Shown here: in pieces, positions 63,820 through 64,000 of the stretch
Layout of the letters: every line of letters starts with the position of its first letter
Numbering within the stretch: the first letter of the stretch is position 1
Assembly: GCA_963989385.1 (NCBI GenBank)
Contig: OZ022509.1
Location: forward strand, 74,422,667-74,486,666
DNA from: Ctena decussata
Taxonomy: Eukaryota > Mollusca > Bivalvia > Lucinida > Lucinidae
Length of the DNA stretch: 64,000 nucleotides
Direction of reading: 5' to 3'
Program-made: the position numbers and the translations under genes
Notes under the pieces: model-generated
Database searches by the model: none
Seen by the model: the letters and a program-made list of their open reading frames with translations, nothing else
What the model was told of the DNA's origin: nothing

Positions 63820-64000
63820 CAAGGGCTTCGCAAGCGGCGCATAATACGCCCGTTTTAATGTCATAAAGGAGTATGGAATGAACAAGATTGTTTACAAAAG
63901 GATGGATAGGCAGACAAACAGGGGCAACCACTTTATAACTAATGACGGCAACATTATTCAAATATTTAACACATCAAATACTATGAGTATACCAAAAATC
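63820..64000 (-). mobile_element. HINE-E copy 2, 3' part, running off the window
   Basis: On + it reads AACAAGGGCTTCGCAAGCGG, ATACGCCCGTTTTAATGTCA and onwards, the reverse complement of 45540-45736. Hairpin and CCTTGTT terminus are conserved. The rest lies beyond the window. Confidence 0.8.

Overview
This is a repeat-dominated, AT-rich eukaryotic nuclear segment, most likely from a bivalve mollusc and possibly a venerid-type clam. That placement is an inference. It rests on many 'pearl'-type or Helentron-associated elements (subterminal inverted repeats, a short microsatellite, nucleosome-length tandem cores, a 3' hairpin), tRNA-headed SINEs, CR1/Jockey-like LINE remnants and many palindromic MITEs. 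Nothing bacterial was seen: no operons, CRISPR arrays or rRNA genes.

Two host genes can be supported. (1) On the + strand, three exons (27773-27992, 30631-30740, 32061-32183) join in frame into a 150-residue C-terminal segment of a single-pass membrane protein: glycosylatable ectodomain, long hydrophobic helix, Arg/Lys stop-transfer run, short cytoplasmic tail and a stop. I cannot name the family. (2) On the - strand, one exon (62002-62167) encodes a WD40 segment closely matching SNRNP40, the U5 snRNP 40 kDa protein. Its upstream exons must lie beyond base 64000, and the last exon was not found.

Layout. 1-10 kb: minisatellite, MITEs, a SINE, and TIR transposons, one mariner-like at 4.9 kb and one with an exact 5-bp target duplication at 6.2 kb. 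10.2-19.5 kb: three LINE copies, all on the - strand, with a Helentron-like element carrying eleven units of a 145-bp repeat between the second and third. 19.5-21.5 kb: two adjoining ~1 kb palindromes inserted together into the third LINE, flanked by a 13-bp duplication. 21.5-27 kb: a TIR element holding a LINE 3' end, then an array of short GCAGCTTTT-type motifs. 27.7-32.2 kb: the membrane-protein gene, with transposons in its introns. 33-37 kb: SINEs (one folded back on itself), a LINE fragment and MITEs. 37.8-44.3 kb: a three-level nest of Helentron-like elements. 44.4-50.3 kb: more such elements, a tRNA-Met-headed SINE, TIR elements and a MITE inside another repeat. 50.8-57 kb: GC-rich repeat pair, a TTAA-flanked transposon and palindromes. 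58.4-60.2 kb: another Helentron-like element. 60.4-64 kb: remnants, the SNRNP40 exon, a TA-flanked TIR element and a truncated Helentron-like element.

The most interesting pattern is a shared grammar of non-autonomous elements. Unrelated core sequences sit between termini of one design, ending in a hairpin plus CTTGTT or CTAGTTT. Several cores repeat at about 145 bp, and several share a TCAAGGTCA-type motif. Family names such as P1, P3, REP1 and HINE-A to HINE-J are working labels for this window only.
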